A stretch of DNA of 64,000 nucleotides, from the NCBI RefSeq assembly GCF_026104355.1, contig NZ_CP110535.1:1-64000 (forward strand). The letters are read 5' to 3'. This DNA is from Halomonas sp. BDJS001 (lineage in GTDB: Bacteria; Pseudomonadota; Gammaproteobacteria; Pseudomonadales; Halomonadaceae). Shown here one piece after another: positions 11,430-20,993 of this stretch (within the stretch, counting starts at the first letter, position 1; each line of letters starts with the position of its first letter). Position numbers and translations under genes: made by a program. Under the pieces are notes generated by a model. The model did no database searches, had not been told where the DNA came from, and worked only from the letters and a program-made list of their open reading frames with translations.

Positions 11430-12465
11430 CTCAGCACAGCGACTGCTGGTGATTGGCCCCTCGTGGGTGGGGGATATGGTCATGGCACAGAGCCTGTTCA
11501 TGACCTTAAAAGCCCGTCAGCCAGGGGCGACAATCGCGGTGGTGGCACCAGCCTGGTCTCAGCCTATTTTAGAGCGTATGCCTGAAGTGGACGAAGTACT
11601 GCCGTTGGCAGTGGGGCACGGTGAGTTTGGCCTGTCCAGCCGCCGCGAACTCGCTAACCGGCTGCGCGGGCGTTTTGACCGCGCCATTGTACTGCCTCGC
11701 TCTTGGAAAGCTGCACTGGTGCCCTTTATGGCACGTATTCCAGAGCGTATAGGCTTTCTAGGTGAGCACCGCTATGGGCTTCTCAAGGAGCGCCGCAAGC
11801 TCGACAAGCAAGTGCTGGATCAAACGGTGAAACGCTTTGTATCGCTGGGCCTCCCCCTGGAAGAGGCAGCCAGCGGTGAGTTTGCGCTGCCCAAGCCACG
11901 CCTCCAGATAGACCGAGATAACTTGGTCAATTTACGCCTGACACACTCGCTCTCTTCGCGCACGGCGATTGGCATGATGCCGGGCGCTGAATATGGCCCC
12001 GCCAAGCAGTGGCCGGTGAGTTATTTTCATACATTAGCCAAACGACTGGTGAAAGAGGGCTTTGAAGTCCGCGTACTCGGTGGGGCAAAGGATCATCCGG
12101 CGGGAGAACAGATCACGCAGGGACTTTCCCATGCCCATAACCTGTGTGGCAAAACCCAGCTGGCCGATGCGGTTGATCTGCTGGCGGATTGCCGGCAGGT
12201 CGTTACCAATGACTCGGGGTTAATGCATGTGGCTGCCGCGGTCGGCGTTCGCATCCATGCACTGTACGGTTCTTCATCGCCTGCCTACACGCCGCCATTG
12301 ACCGATAACGCCGTCATCCATTACCTAGCGCTCTCTTGCTCTCCCTGCTTTCAACGTACCTGCCCATTGGGGCACACCAACTGCCTTAATCAGCTCAGCG
12401 TTGAGCAAGTCTATCGACAGATTCATGCGACTCATCACTGGGAGAGTGTGATCGTTAATGGATGA
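11422..12465 (+). CDS. waaF: Lipopolysaccharide heptosyltransferase II
   Basis: WaaF, family GT9, adds the second heptose to the LPS inner core. The 347-residue protein has the N-terminal [12 protein letters not shown] typical of Waa[12 protein letters not shown] in the middle, and [14 protein letters not shown] for donor binding. The start overlaps the hldD stop by 8 bp; an upstream in-frame ATG at 11401 lies deep in hldD. Its 3' end overlaps the convergent sulfatase-family gene by 11 bp, leaving no room for a terminator. Confidence 0.95.
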   Translation: MANSAQRLLVIGPSWVGDMVMAQSLFMTLKARQPGATIAVVAPAWSQPILERMPEVDEVLPLAVGHGEFGLSSRRELANRLRGRFDRAIVLPRSWKAALVPFMARIPERIGFLGEHRYGLLKERRKLDKQVLDQTVKRFVSLGLPLEEAASGEFALPKPRLQIDRDNLVNLRLTHSLSSRTAIGMMPGAEYGPAKQWPVSYFHTLAKRLVKEGFEVRVLGGAKDHPAGEQITQGLSHAHNLCGKTQLADAVDLLADCRQVVTNDSGLMHVAAAVGVRIHALYGSSSPAYTPPLTDNAVIHYLALSCSPCFQRTCPLGHTNCLNQLSVEQVYRQIHATHHWESVIVNG

Positions 12466-14056
12466 GCTCGACTTCGTCTGCCACATCAGCAGGCGTCTCC
12501 AGAGTTTGTTCTTGAGAGGGGGCTTGAGAAGATTCATCGGGCTCGCGCCGCTGCGGGGAGATGCCCTCCCAAAGGCGGTGCTGCAGCGCTGTCTCCTCTC
12601 GCAAGCGCTCATTAAGCACTTCGATACCATGCGCCTCTACCAGCGTTCGGTTGTTGCTGAAAAGCGAAGTGCCTAGGCCTGCGCGGTCGCGCTCCAATTT
12701 AAAGCCCAACGCATCGAGTATCGTGGGGAAAACATCCAGCATGGTAGCGTCGCGCCGTATACGCTGTGGCTTGATACCGTTACTCAGCATGATGAGCGTA
12801 TTGTCGCGGTCTAACGCGGTCAGTTGATCCCAGACAGAAACGCGCATCGTCAAATGGTCGCTAAGTATGACCACTAAGGTGTTATCGAGAAGCCCCTCAG
12901 ATTCCAAGCGTTCAACCAGATTTCGTGCAAGCCAAGTAGAGCATTTCACCGAATAAAGAATATCTTGCCCATCGAACTCTCCCTGCTCTTCCACACAGGA
13001 CTGGGAAGGGTAGCCATTTGGCGCATGGCCTGCCAAATTAAGACTAACCACGCCCCAGGGGCCGCTATCTTCATTGTCTAATCGTCTGATCTCATCGGCA
13101 GTGATGTCATACAGCGTATCGTCATACAGCCCCCAGCTATTAACGTACTCAGGATCCTCTAGATCGGGCTCTAAATCTTCACGGCCTTTGACCGTAGTGA
13201 ATTGATGTCCGCTGTAGAACAGTCCTTTGCCGGCGAACTGTGTGCTAGCACCGCCTAGATAGCTTAGTTGGTAGCCCTGTTCCGCAAGGATGTCTCCCAG
13301 GCAATCGACGCCAGGGACAACCTTCGATAGCGGCTCAAACTGGCTATCGTGGAGAAGCCCGGCGGGCATCAGCGGCACTCCACACTGACTGGCAATCATG
13401 CCAGCCATCGTCCACCCCGTGTTGTCCATTTGGCGCACGCCCTCAAAAACAGCACCTTGTTCACCCAGGGCGTTAAGGTCGGCGTAGGCATCCCCAAATA
13501 GCTCATTGGAGTAGGTGCGCTCAATGCTTTCCAGGTACAGAATGAGTAAGTTAGGTGCATCCCTTAGCTCTTCAGTGGGGGGGGGCTTGTAGCGGCGATC
13601 CAGCCAGGCTCCATCATCGGTGACAATCGACGCGCTGCGTTGGCCTAGGCCATAAAGCAGCGGGTTGCTAGCCAATAACAGAATAGCGAAAAAACGCTCA
13701 GCTAAGCGCCAGCGCTGGTCATGACGTGACAGCCACGTTACCGCTGCCAGTACGCCGATCATTATCAGCGTATAGAGTAGCGCGGAAATCATTTTGCCTG
13801 CGCCACCGTGTTCGGCCATACCGGCTTGAAGGTGAAAAAACACCGCGCCTAGGTCGACGATGCCAAAGCTATCCGCCAGATAAACGTACACACCCCATAG
13901 GCTTAGCGGTAACAGCGACCAGGGCCACATTTTACGATAACGAGCGTTCGCAGGATGGCCCCAGCGTAACTTTAAGCCCACGCCAATCCACACGGCCGCT
14001 ACAAAAAATAGCGTCCACCAGGGCAAGCGGGTCATGACCGTGGTGGCATAACCCAT
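12455..14056 (-). CDS. OpgB/MdoB-like phosphoglycerol transferase (sulfatase fold, membrane)
   Basis: The 533-residue protein resembles the catalytic half of E. coli OpgB, which moves phosphoglycerol from phosphatidylglycerol to periplasmic glucans. About four membrane segments lie within the first 135 residues, followed by an alkaline-phosphatase/sulfatase domain. LYLESIERTY (metal ligand E176), GWTMAGMIASQCG (nucleophile T216) and SDHLTM (D400, H401) fit that mechanism. It is much shorter than E. coli OpgB and lacks its long C-terminal part. Position inside the LPS locus suggests the acceptor could be LPS core or a periplasmic glucan; EptA-like phosphoethanolamine transfer is less likely on motif grounds. 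ATG at 14035 is an alternative start. Confidence 0.8.
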   Translation of the reverse strand: MGYATTVMTRLPWWTLFFVAAVWIGVGLKLRWGHPANARYRKMWPWSLLPLSLWGVYVYLADSFGIVDLGAVFFHLQAGMAEHGGAGKMISALLYTLIMIGVLAAVTWLSRHDQRWRLAERFFAILLLASNPLLYGLGQRSASIVTDDGAWLDRRYKPPPTEELRDAPNLLILYLESIERTYSNELFGDAYADLNALGEQGAVFEGVRQMDNTGWTMAGMIASQCGVPLMPAGLLHDSQFEPLSKVVPGVDCLGDILAEQGYQLSYLGGASTQFAGKGLFYSGHQFTTVKGREDLEPDLEDPEYVNSWGLYDDTLYDITADEIRRLDNEDSGPWGVVSLNLAGHAPNGYPSQSCVEEQGEFDGQDILYSVKCSTWLARNLVERLESEGLLDNTLVVILSDHLTMRVSVWDQLTALDRDNTLIMLSNGIKPQRIRRDATMLDVFPTILDALGFKLERDRAGLGTSLFSNNRTLVEAHGIEVLNERLREETALQHRLWEGISPQRREPDESSQAPSQEQTLETPADVADEVELIH

Positions 14057-14201
14057 GCAGAGGCCAATTAGCGTCAGTGCTATGGTGGCCAGCCTCGCGG
14101 TATCCCATGCAATGAAAGAGCGATAACTTCTGATGACTATTACCTAATATAAACAGTGAAAATGGCTATGACAGAAAAATAGATGGCTCTGATGATAACG
14201 G

Positions 14202-15179
14202 CTACTCAGGAAGAAGTTGATGGGTGCGCTCGAAATATTTCTGCATCACCAAAAGGCCTAGCAAACGTTCCTGGCCCGTATTCATAAATTGAGCGAAGTA
14301 GCGGTTGGCATTACCGATAATTTTTTTGGCCGCCGCGGGGTTGTCCTGGTAATAGATGATTTTTTCCTCCAGATCTGAGTAATCATCCTTGAGCTTCACA
14401 TAGTGATAGTCAGGTAACAAAGTGCCTTCCATAAACCATGTTTCAAAGCGCGGCTGTCGCATAAAACAGAGTGAGTTGGAGGCCATTATCCATTTGAGAT
14501 TTGTTGCAACATCTTTGCCTTCTATACTGAGCACGAATTTATATTTCAGTTGCTCCTGTACCGACATAAAATGGCGATGCCAGGGCTGGCCATGGGCATT
14601 TTTGTGAATGTCACCCACATTGCATAGCGGGTGATCATAAAAATCTCGAACGAATTGTCGCCGGTGTTCTTGATGACAAGAACCCCGCCATACCACAAGG
14701 TCAAGCTTGTCATCATAGCGGTAAGGATCTTTCACCGTGTAGTAATGGCGAACACGGTTTAACTTAAGTAAAACCGAGTTTTGATTGTGGTCATTAATGG
14801 GGCGGCTTTTCACCAAAGTCGGCGCGTCTGGCACGGTGGTTACATCACCAAAGCGATGGCAGAAGCGTAGTTCAGGCGGGAAGTAGCGCAATATACTGAG
14901 TAAGTCCAAATAATAAGTGCCGCTTTTCTCGCGCTTGAATCCAGATAAGCTTTTTGCTGAACCCGGCAACTCAACAGTGTCTTTCAATTGGTTACAGTAG
15001 TTAACTCGGAAAAGTAAGTGTTGCTGCTCCTCTTCCGGCAGACGCTTTAATGAGTGAAGTAAGCTGATTCTTTGCCGTTGTAGAAACGTACTGGGAATCA
15101 GGCGGTGAACGGTATGCTGCGCATAAAAGCCCAGCTTATGAAGGTTTTTATGCGCTTTTGCAGAAGCCGCAAACATCAT
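14202..15179 (-). CDS. Glycosyltransferase family 90 (LPS/capsule modifying)
   Basis: The 325-residue protein has CAP10/GT90 features: LVVWRGSCHQEHRRQF near 167-182 and LSIEGKDVATNLKWIMASNS near 226-245, which shape the donor-binding site. Bacterial members act on LPS or capsule, commonly transferring glucose or xylose; the donor cannot be told from sequence. It begins at the last base of the preceding frameshifted GT4 gene and is probably co-transcribed with it. Base composition looks more AT-rich than the flanking heptose genes. Confidence 0.8.
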   Translation of the reverse strand: MMFAASAKAHKNLHKLGFYAQHTVHRLIPSTFLQRQRISLLHSLKRLPEEEQQHLLFRVNYCNQLKDTVELPGSAKSLSGFKREKSGTYYLDLLSILRYFPPELRFCHRFGDVTTVPDAPTLVKSRPINDHNQNSVLLKLNRVRHYYTVKDPYRYDDKLDLVVWRGSCHQEHRRQFVRDFYDHPLCNVGDIHKNAHGQPWHRHFMSVQEQLKYKFVLSIEGKDVATNLKWIMASNSLCFMRQPRFETWFMEGTLLPDYHYVKLKDDYSDLEEKIIYYQDNPAAAKKIIGNANRYFAQFMNTGQERLLGLLVMQKYFERTHQLLPE

Positions 15180-16233
15180 TATTCGCTCACTATGGTTTGA
15201 TAGAGGTGCCAGTACGATGCAGTCATTGACTGCGGGCTATAATGATCTAAACGCTCAGTGGCTCCTTGAACCAATCGCTGCCGAAGAGCGACATCCTGTC
15301 TTAATCGCATAATACCGCTAGCCAGTGCATCGGCGTCGCCGGACGGTATCAGTAACCCTGTCTGTTCATGCTTAACGATATCGGGTATGCCGCCAACGTT
15401 GGTAGCAATGACAGGAACACCGAGCTGCATGACGTCCAGTAACACAGAGCCCAAGCCTTCATTGCGTGAAGGAAACGCAAACACATCCAGGCCAGCCAGA
15501 TAGTCGGCAATATTGCTTTTAAACCCCAGCCAGGAAACATTGCCAAGCGACGAGTATTCTGTTTTTAGCGTTTCCGTATCTTCACCATCGCCTAGCAAAA
15601 TAAACTGTATATCAGGTGCTTGATGCTCAAGCTTTTGAGCAGCTTGTAAGAGCACTCGTTGGCCTTTATGACGGTCAACCACTGCGCCCGCATGGCCAAC
15701 CAAAAACTTACCGGTAAAATCATCACGGAATGGTGGGTCGCTTCAGACGAGGGTATTAAGTGGGCATGAGCACTGGCGATTAAAGTAACGTCGCCACACT
15801 GATTATCTTCCAGAAGCCCTTTTATAATGTGGGAAAGGGCAACTCTGGCGGATGCATGAGAGTAACACTGCTGGTTAAACCACTTACGTTTGACGGGTGA
15901 ATCGACACGGCGTGTAATTAAGTAGGGCGTGCCTTTCAAACGGTAGTGTAAGTAAGCCCAATGAACGCCTTTTGCATCGTGGGCGTGCACCAGCTGTGAC
16001 TTGTTGGCCGATGTCGCGCCGAAATGAAAATGCCCTGCTAACTGATGATTGGCTGTCTGGAAATCGAGTCGCGCTACACCCTGCAGGTGTTGGCGCATGG
16101 GAGAGTCACGACGGCAAACCAGTGTTTGTGAAATATCGTATTCAGGCTGTTCTGCTAACGTCTTAATTAATAACTCAGTTTGGCGCTCGCCGCCTCGAAA
16201 ACCGCGCGCCAAATTGACATGGGTAATATGCAT
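15179..16233 (-). pseudogene. Glycosyltransferase family 4, split by a single-base frameshift
   Basis: Two overlapping frames together make one complete GT-B enzyme of roughly 350 residues. The first, from ATG 16233, has HITHVNLARGFRGGERQ and runs through LIPSSEA; the second continues DPPFRDDFTGKFLVGHAG and carries the GT4 C-terminal domain with EGLGSVLLDVM. The switch falls near 15738-15745, where a -1 shift restores continuity. There is no homopolymer there, so slippage is unlikely: this is a real mutation or a sequencing error. ATG 16233 lies 3 bp after the upstream gene's stop. If broken, one core sugar transfer could be lost. Confidence 0.82.
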
Positions 16234-16236
16234 CAA

Positions 16237-17019
16237 TCACCAAACCTTTTTAAAGTCTTCGGCTTCGAGGACTTTTGGGTCGCGCTGATATTCGAGTAGC
16301 TTGGCATACTTTAAGTAACTATTGAGTCCTGCGCTGATCGCAACGGTCATGCCATCGACCCCGCCCATGAAGCCTCGCTGAAAAATATATTTGCGAATAA
16401 AGGCATTCAGGCCATGGGTAAATGGCGAGAAAGCGTTAGCCCGTTTCCCCTTTTGAAACATGATCTTGGCCGCACGACCGCTGAAATTGCGTCCTGGCTT
16501 GGCAAATAACTGGCCTAGGTTAGCAAAGGAGTAATGCACTATATCTGCATTAAGTCGCTTGGGGTTAGAAGCCCCTATGCTGGCGTGCTGTTTTACATCA
16601 GCAAAGCGAGCATGGTGTCGGTTGTAGAGTCGAATGCAGTAATCCGGATACCATCCACAGACTCTAATCCAGCGTGAGCCAATCATATTGCGACGACGAA
16701 AGGCAAAGGCGTCATGTTCGGTTGCAGAAAGGTCGAGCTGCCTGATCGCTTCGACCATCTCTGGCGTTAGACGCTCATCGGCGTCTAAGCTGAGCACCCA
16801 GTCATATTTTACATGCGCTAGCGCGATATTTTTTTGAATGCCGTCGCCTAGGTAGGCCTGTTGAACCACTTGGGCACCTAACTCGTGCGCGATAGCAGTG
16901 GTGCGATCTTGGCTGCCTGAATCCACTACAACGATGTCGTCACATACCTGGCGAACGGAAGCAATACAGTCCGCAATATTGGCTTCTTCATTAAAGGTAA
17001 TAATATTAGCCGATATCAT
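16237..17019 (-). CDS. Glycosyltransferase family 2 (WaaE/KdtX-like)
   Basis: The 260-residue GT-A enzyme begins MISANIITFNEEANI and has VVVDSGSQDRT plus LSLDADERL (metal/donor-binding DAD), as in the WaaE/KdtX group that adds beta-1,4-glucose to inner-core heptose. ATG at 17019 overlaps the upstream stop (ATGA), indicating coupling with the GT4 gene before it. The exact donor and acceptor are inferred only from family and location. Confidence 0.85.
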   Translation of the reverse strand: MISANIITFNEEANIADCIASVRQVCDDIVVVDSGSQDRTTAIAHELGAQVVQQAYLGDGIQKNIALAHVKYDWVLSLDADERLTPEMVEAIRQLDLSATEHDAFAFRRRNMIGSRWIRVCGWYPDYCIRLYNRHHARFADVKQHASIGASNPKRLNADIVHYSFANLGQLFAKPGRNFSGRAAKIMFQKGKRANAFSPFTHGLNAFIRKYIFQRGFMGGVDGMTVAISAGLNSYLKYAKLLEYQRDPKVLEAEDFKKVW

Positions 17020-18170
17020 TGTGCAGGCATCTCTTGCAAAAAGGCAGTCGTAATGTGCGCTGGAGAAAAGCGTTCCAGCCAACGTTCATCAATAGCGTAG
17101 CCGTCAGCATTAAGAATGGCATCGACACGGTCTGCTAAGGCCTCCGGCGTCATGTCACAAAGGTAAGCTTCCAGCTCTCCGGCCATAATATCACGTACCC
17201 CACCTGGACAATCGACCGAGACAATAGGCGTTTGGCAAGCCAGCGCTTCAAGCAGCACAATGCCAAGCCCTTCGTGGGCAGAGCTCAAGATGAATAGGCG
17301 CGCATGATGCATCCAAGGATAAGGGTTTAATTGGCGACCGACAAAAGTCACCCGCGCTGCAATACCCAGCTCACCGGCTAGCGCTTCCAGCTCTGCACGC
17401 AGTGGCCCCTCGCCGACAATTACTAGCGGAAGGGTGGTGTGCATCTTGGCGTATGCTCGTAGCAGTAGGTGGTGATTTTTTTGCGGCACCAAGCGTGCTA
17501 CGTTGAGTAAATACGGGGAAGGGGGCCGCTCTGGAATATCTTCGCGCATGGCTTTGCGAATGGTCGCTAAAGGGCATGGGTTGGTGATGGTTCTCAGCGA
17601 GAGCGGCTTGACTTGTAGCGTTTGCAGAGCAGTGGCGACTTGCTGTTCAACACCGTGGGATACTGTAACTAAGTGTTTGTTATGAAAAAGGCAGCGTGCT
17701 TTTAGCCGCTCTAGCCAGGCGGCATGGTCAGGGGGCGCTTTAACGATATTCTCCAGAACATAACAGGCACGGGGATCTTGGAAAGACCATACCGTTTCAA
17801 AGGTACCGATACCGCGGAAAATGATCCGGTCAAAAGTGCCATATTGACGCTCAAGGCGACGTATTTCACGGCGAAAAAGTTTGCCACCCCACCAGCCCGA
17901 CAATAAAAAGTAGCTCTTCCTTAACACGCTATTGAGCAAGCGTGCCACCACCTCGATAATGCCACCTACACCTGATGTCCACATAGCACGAGACAGTGCG
18001 AAATGGTGGACATTTACCCGCTCATTGCTCGGTGCTAACTGAGGCGGACGCGGCTTAAAATACATTAAATGGCTCTCATGACCCTGTTCAGCAAAAGCGT
18101 CGGCAAGGTTCACCGCCACTCGCTCCATGCCGCCAATTTTTAACGTACGCACAACAATTAATACCTTCAT
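17016..18170 (-). CDS. Glycosyltransferase family 4
   Basis: The 384-residue GT-B enzyme has the N-terminal MKVLIVVRTLKIGGMERV, the mid-protein LLNVARLVPQKNHHLLLRAY, and the C-terminal EGLGIVLLEALACQTPIV with the donor-binding glutamates. The frame is open further upstream, but ATG 18170 has AAGGA about ten bases before it and the family N-terminus. It is the first gene of a four-gene minus-strand glycosyltransferase run (GT4, GT2, GT4 frameshifted, GT90) with overlapping or nearly touching ends. It probably acts in LPS outer-core assembly. Confidence 0.87.
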   Translation of the reverse strand: MKVLIVVRTLKIGGMERVAVNLADAFAEQGHESHLMYFKPRPPQLAPSNERVNVHHFALSRAMWTSGVGGIIEVVARLLNSVLRKSYFLLSGWWGGKLFRREIRRLERQYGTFDRIIFRGIGTFETVWSFQDPRACYVLENIVKAPPDHAAWLERLKARCLFHNKHLVTVSHGVEQQVATALQTLQVKPLSLRTITNPCPLATIRKAMREDIPERPPSPYLLNVARLVPQKNHHLLLRAYAKMHTTLPLVIVGEGPLRAELEALAGELGIAARVTFVGRQLNPYPWMHHARLFILSSAHEGLGIVLLEALACQTPIVSVDCPGGVRDIMAGELEAYLCDMTPEALADRVDAILNADGYAIDERWLERFSPAHITTAFLQEMPAQ

Positions 18171-18730
18171 GTGGGCGAGTCCTTTTGGTGGGGCGGAAGT
18201 TGTATCACAGGGTTGTTTAGTCGCGCTGGTGCCGATTATGAAACCAGGATAGCGCATGCTTCAGACGCTATGACAGGATGGCTGAGGAGATATGAATGAT
18301 TTCATGACATTAATGAGTGAAAGTGCCTATACACGTAATAGGCAAGTGAGTGAAGGTTATCGATGTGCCATGGTTTTCGTTAGCGAATGGGCCCGCGTTA
18401 TTTCTGAAACAGGTCTGAAAGAGAAAGAGTATAGGCAGATTATAAACAATAATATTGTTTATAATCAATAAATTACACCATTTTTATGGCTTAAAAAAAG
18501 GTCATGATGCTCAAGACCTTATCCACCTAGCCATCTGTTTGCAACCGCTCTGTTGATGCCCTGCTAAGATTGCGCAGCAGGTTATCCCCATATGAATTAG
18601 GCTAGCACCGGTGTGGTTTCTGATATCCTAACGTCCTTGAAAAATCAATTGATAACACTTGGTGAGTGTCGAGCGACTCGCTGGGTATTTCGGGGCGGGC
18701 GGAGAACTCACATCAGGAGTAGGCGGATAG
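18171..18730. other. 560-bp divergent intergenic region
   Basis: It separates the minus-strand glycosyltransferase run from the plus-strand ligase gene and should carry promoters for both. I see a 29-bp AT-rich palindrome (18438-18466) and two DnaA-box-like nonamers with one mismatch each (18519-18527 and 18582-18590). No convincing open frame or clear sigma-70 promoter is visible. Confidence 0.6.
18438..18466. repeat. 29-bp AT-rich perfect palindrome
   Basis: Arms GATTATAAACAATA and TATTGTTTATAATC are perfect inverted repeats around one central A. It looks like an operator for a dimeric regulator or a cruciform-forming site. The regulator is unknown. Confidence 0.7.
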
Positions 18731-20047
18731 ATGGAACGGGGTAGAGAAGAGCCGCAATGCGGTTGGAAGACAAAAAATAATGCCGTTGGTTGGATTGCGT
18801 TATCTGTTTATGCTTTTTCGTGGCTTATCAATTTTGACGTTTCTCGTGCGGCGGAGTCAGTATTTCTTCTATGTTTTGTCATTGCTTGGTTCAAGGAGCC
18901 TGACCCAGCAGTTAAGTGGAATAAGGTTTTTCTGCTCTTCATCGCTTTTGTTGCACTTCAGGTCTGGGTGTATTTCTTTGCTATAGAACGCTTCCCGGAG
19001 GTTGCCGATGGGCAGATCAAAGCTGCACGGCATATGACCAAACTTTTTCTTTGTATTGCAGTGGCTTGGTGGCTGAGAGGCTCTATAAATGCTGCCAAGT
19101 ATTTACTGTTTATCTTTTTAGCGGGAATCGTCACTTCTTTAGCTATTAATTCAAACACTGAAACTTGGATGGCGGGTCTGTCAGGCAAGCGGGTCGATTT
19201 TGGGTACACCAATGCCCAACATACGGCTTTTTACTTGGGCCTACTACTGATTATGGGGGGGGGCTGGCTAGTCAGATGTCTGCGTTGCGGCGCTAATAAG
19301 CCCGAGTGGGGGCTGGCGTTGGCTTTGACACTACTTGGTTTGGTGGGCGTTGTCGTAACCCAAACTCGGGCGGTCTGGTTAGCCCTGACCGTGATACTGC
19401 TAAGTTTGATAGTCTTTAGCTTGTGTCGTTTCATTAAGCAAAGACAACGACGCTGGTTGCGCCCCAAACTGCTGTTTCCAGTTGTTGCCCTCGTCGGCGT
19501 GCTCACACTTACGGTGATCACGATGGTGCCGGTTATTGAAAAGCGGCTGTTAGATGAGCAGGATGTGATCGAAACTATCGGGCAAGGCAACCTCGATGAT
19601 GTCCCTCTCAGTAGTATTGGTATACGTATTCATACCTGGGTATATGGATGGGAAAAAGTTAAGGAAAGACCTCTGACGGGATGGGGGCCTAAGAGCCGGA
19701 ACTCGCTGATTGATGAAGGGCCTTTCCCCGATTGGCTGAAAGACATGTTTGGCCATTTCCATAACGTCTACCTGGAAATCCTATTGGCATATGGTGTGTC
19801 AGGGCTGGCAGCACTAGCTGCGCTGACAGTGATGATTCTCAGGGGAACGATTATGTTACTTGGGAGGGGGCACCAATATTTGGGAATGGGAATACTCGTG
19901 TCGTGGGTATTTTTCTTCATCATAAACTTGTTTGAGTCCTATCTGATTTTCAGTTCTGGTATGTATTTTTTTATCATTTTCGGTGGGGTCGGGATGTCCT
20001 CCTACCTTTTCGGTGAAAATCGGACGATCAGTGTAGAGGCACAATGA
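18731..20047 (+). CDS. O-antigen ligase / WaaL-family membrane protein
   Basis: The 438-residue protein has about ten to twelve hydrophobic segments and belongs to the Wzy_C/WaaL superfamily. GWGPKSRNS followed by a large periplasmic loop and FGHFHNVYLEILLAYG (the conserved histidine and YLE) are typical. WaaL joins undecaprenol-linked O-antigen to lipid A-core in the periplasm. A polymerase role cannot be excluded, but location among core genes favours ligase. AGGAG lies at 18715-18719. It overlaps the next gene by ATGA. Codon use is more AT-rich than in the heptose genes, which can reflect transfer. Confidence 0.85.
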   Translation: MERGREEPQCGWKTKNNAVGWIALSVYAFSWLINFDVSRAAESVFLLCFVIAWFKEPDPAVKWNKVFLLFIAFVALQVWVYFFAIERFPEVADGQIKAARHMTKLFLCIAVAWWLRGSINAAKYLLFIFLAGIVTSLAINSNTETWMAGLSGKRVDFGYTNAQHTAFYLGLLLIMGGGWLVRCLRCGANKPEWGLALALTLLGLVGVVVTQTRAVWLALTVILLSLIVFSLCRFIKQRQRRWLRPKLLFPVVALVGVLTLTVITMVPVIEKRLLDEQDVIETIGQGNLDDVPLSSIGIRIHTWVYGWEKVKERPLTGWGPKSRNSLIDEGPFPDWLKDMFGHFHNVYLEILLAYGVSGLAALAALTVMILRGTIMLLGRGHQYLGMGILVSWVFFFIINLFESYLIFSSGMYFFIIFGGVGMSSYLFGENRTISVEAQ

Positions 20048-20949
20048 ATATTGTTCTGTGTGCAGATGAATCCTATGCTCGGTATGGTTCTGTGGTTATG
20101 GCCTCGGTTATCGCCCATGCCATTAATATTGAGCAGATCCGCTTCTTCATGCTGACGCCAGGTATGAGCGAGGAGACTAAAAATAGCCTACGTGAATCCG
20201 TTGAGCGATCCGGTGCTGCCCTTGATATCATCGACGTCGACGTAGCGGCGTTGCAAGGATTCAAGGCTGGTCGCTTTGGTATCGCAGCGCTGCTTCGCCT
20301 GCTGATGCATCGTTATCTGCCTGCCGATTGTAAGCGCATCATTTACCTTGACTGTGATTTATTAGTTCGTAGTGACCTCTCCGAGTTATGGTCTATGCCG
20401 CTCAATGGTCATACCGCTGCGGCTACTATTAACCTATATAGCTCTTCCAGCAGGGGGGCTCGAAAGTTACCGGATGACTACTTCAACTCAGGGGTAATGC
20501 TTGTCGATATGACGGCTTGGCGTGAAAAGTGTGTGGGTGAAAGGGCTTTGGCATGCCTTGACAGAGAGGGCGACAACTTTCGGTATCCAGATCAGGATGC
20601 CCTGAATCGAGTGCTGGAAGGGGATTGGTGCTGGTTACCGGTGGAGTGGAACTTTCAACCGACGGCCTATGCGGCTGTAGAGAAGCGTTACCCGCATCTT
20701 GTTACACATATGGCCTCTCTGGAAACAGCTATTCACCATCCGCGTATCGTGCATTTCATTGGATCGGTCAAGCCATGGCATGCCAAATGTGTGCATCCTT
20801 TCCAGGAAGACTTTATTGCCTATTCTCGCCATACTGCTTGGCCTATTGATAGCAAGACATTGGCGTCCTCGCTATCGTGGAGGGAACGCATCCGTATGGC
20901 ACTCAAGCAGCCTAAGATTCGTCGTCGTCGTCGATTAACCCAGGTCTAG
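20044..20949 (+). CDS. Glycosyltransferase family 8 (LgtC/WaaO-like)
   Basis: The 301-residue retaining GT-A enzyme has the family's DxD motif in YLDCDLLV near 101-108, FNSGVMLVDM in the middle, and the C-terminal HFIGSVKPWH that binds donor phosphate. Family members add glucose or galactose from UDP-sugars to LPS core. It overlaps the ligase gene by four bases and is probably its operon partner. The end is arginine-rich (CGT repeats near 20920-20935), as in several peripheral-membrane GT8 enzymes. Confidence 0.88.
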   Translation: MNIVLCADESYARYGSVVMASVIAHAINIEQIRFFMLTPGMSEETKNSLRESVERSGAALDIIDVDVAALQGFKAGRFGIAALLRLLMHRYLPADCKRIIYLDCDLLVRSDLSELWSMPLNGHTAAATINLYSSSSRGARKLPDDYFNSGVMLVDMTAWREKCVGERALACLDREGDNFRYPDQDALNRVLEGDWCWLPVEWNFQPTAYAAVEKRYPHLVTHMASLETAIHHPRIVHFIGSVKPWHAKCVHPFQEDFIAYSRHTAWPIDSKTLASSLSWRERIRMALKQPKIRRRRRLTQV

Positions 20950-20993
20950 ACCTCATAATTTAAAAACTGTAACCAAGTTCAACAATGAGTAAG

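Noticed and set aside
18660-18730. JUMPstart/ops-like GGCGGA sequences before the ligase gene
   Set aside because: The match to the RfaH ops element GGCGGTAG is too weak to claim.
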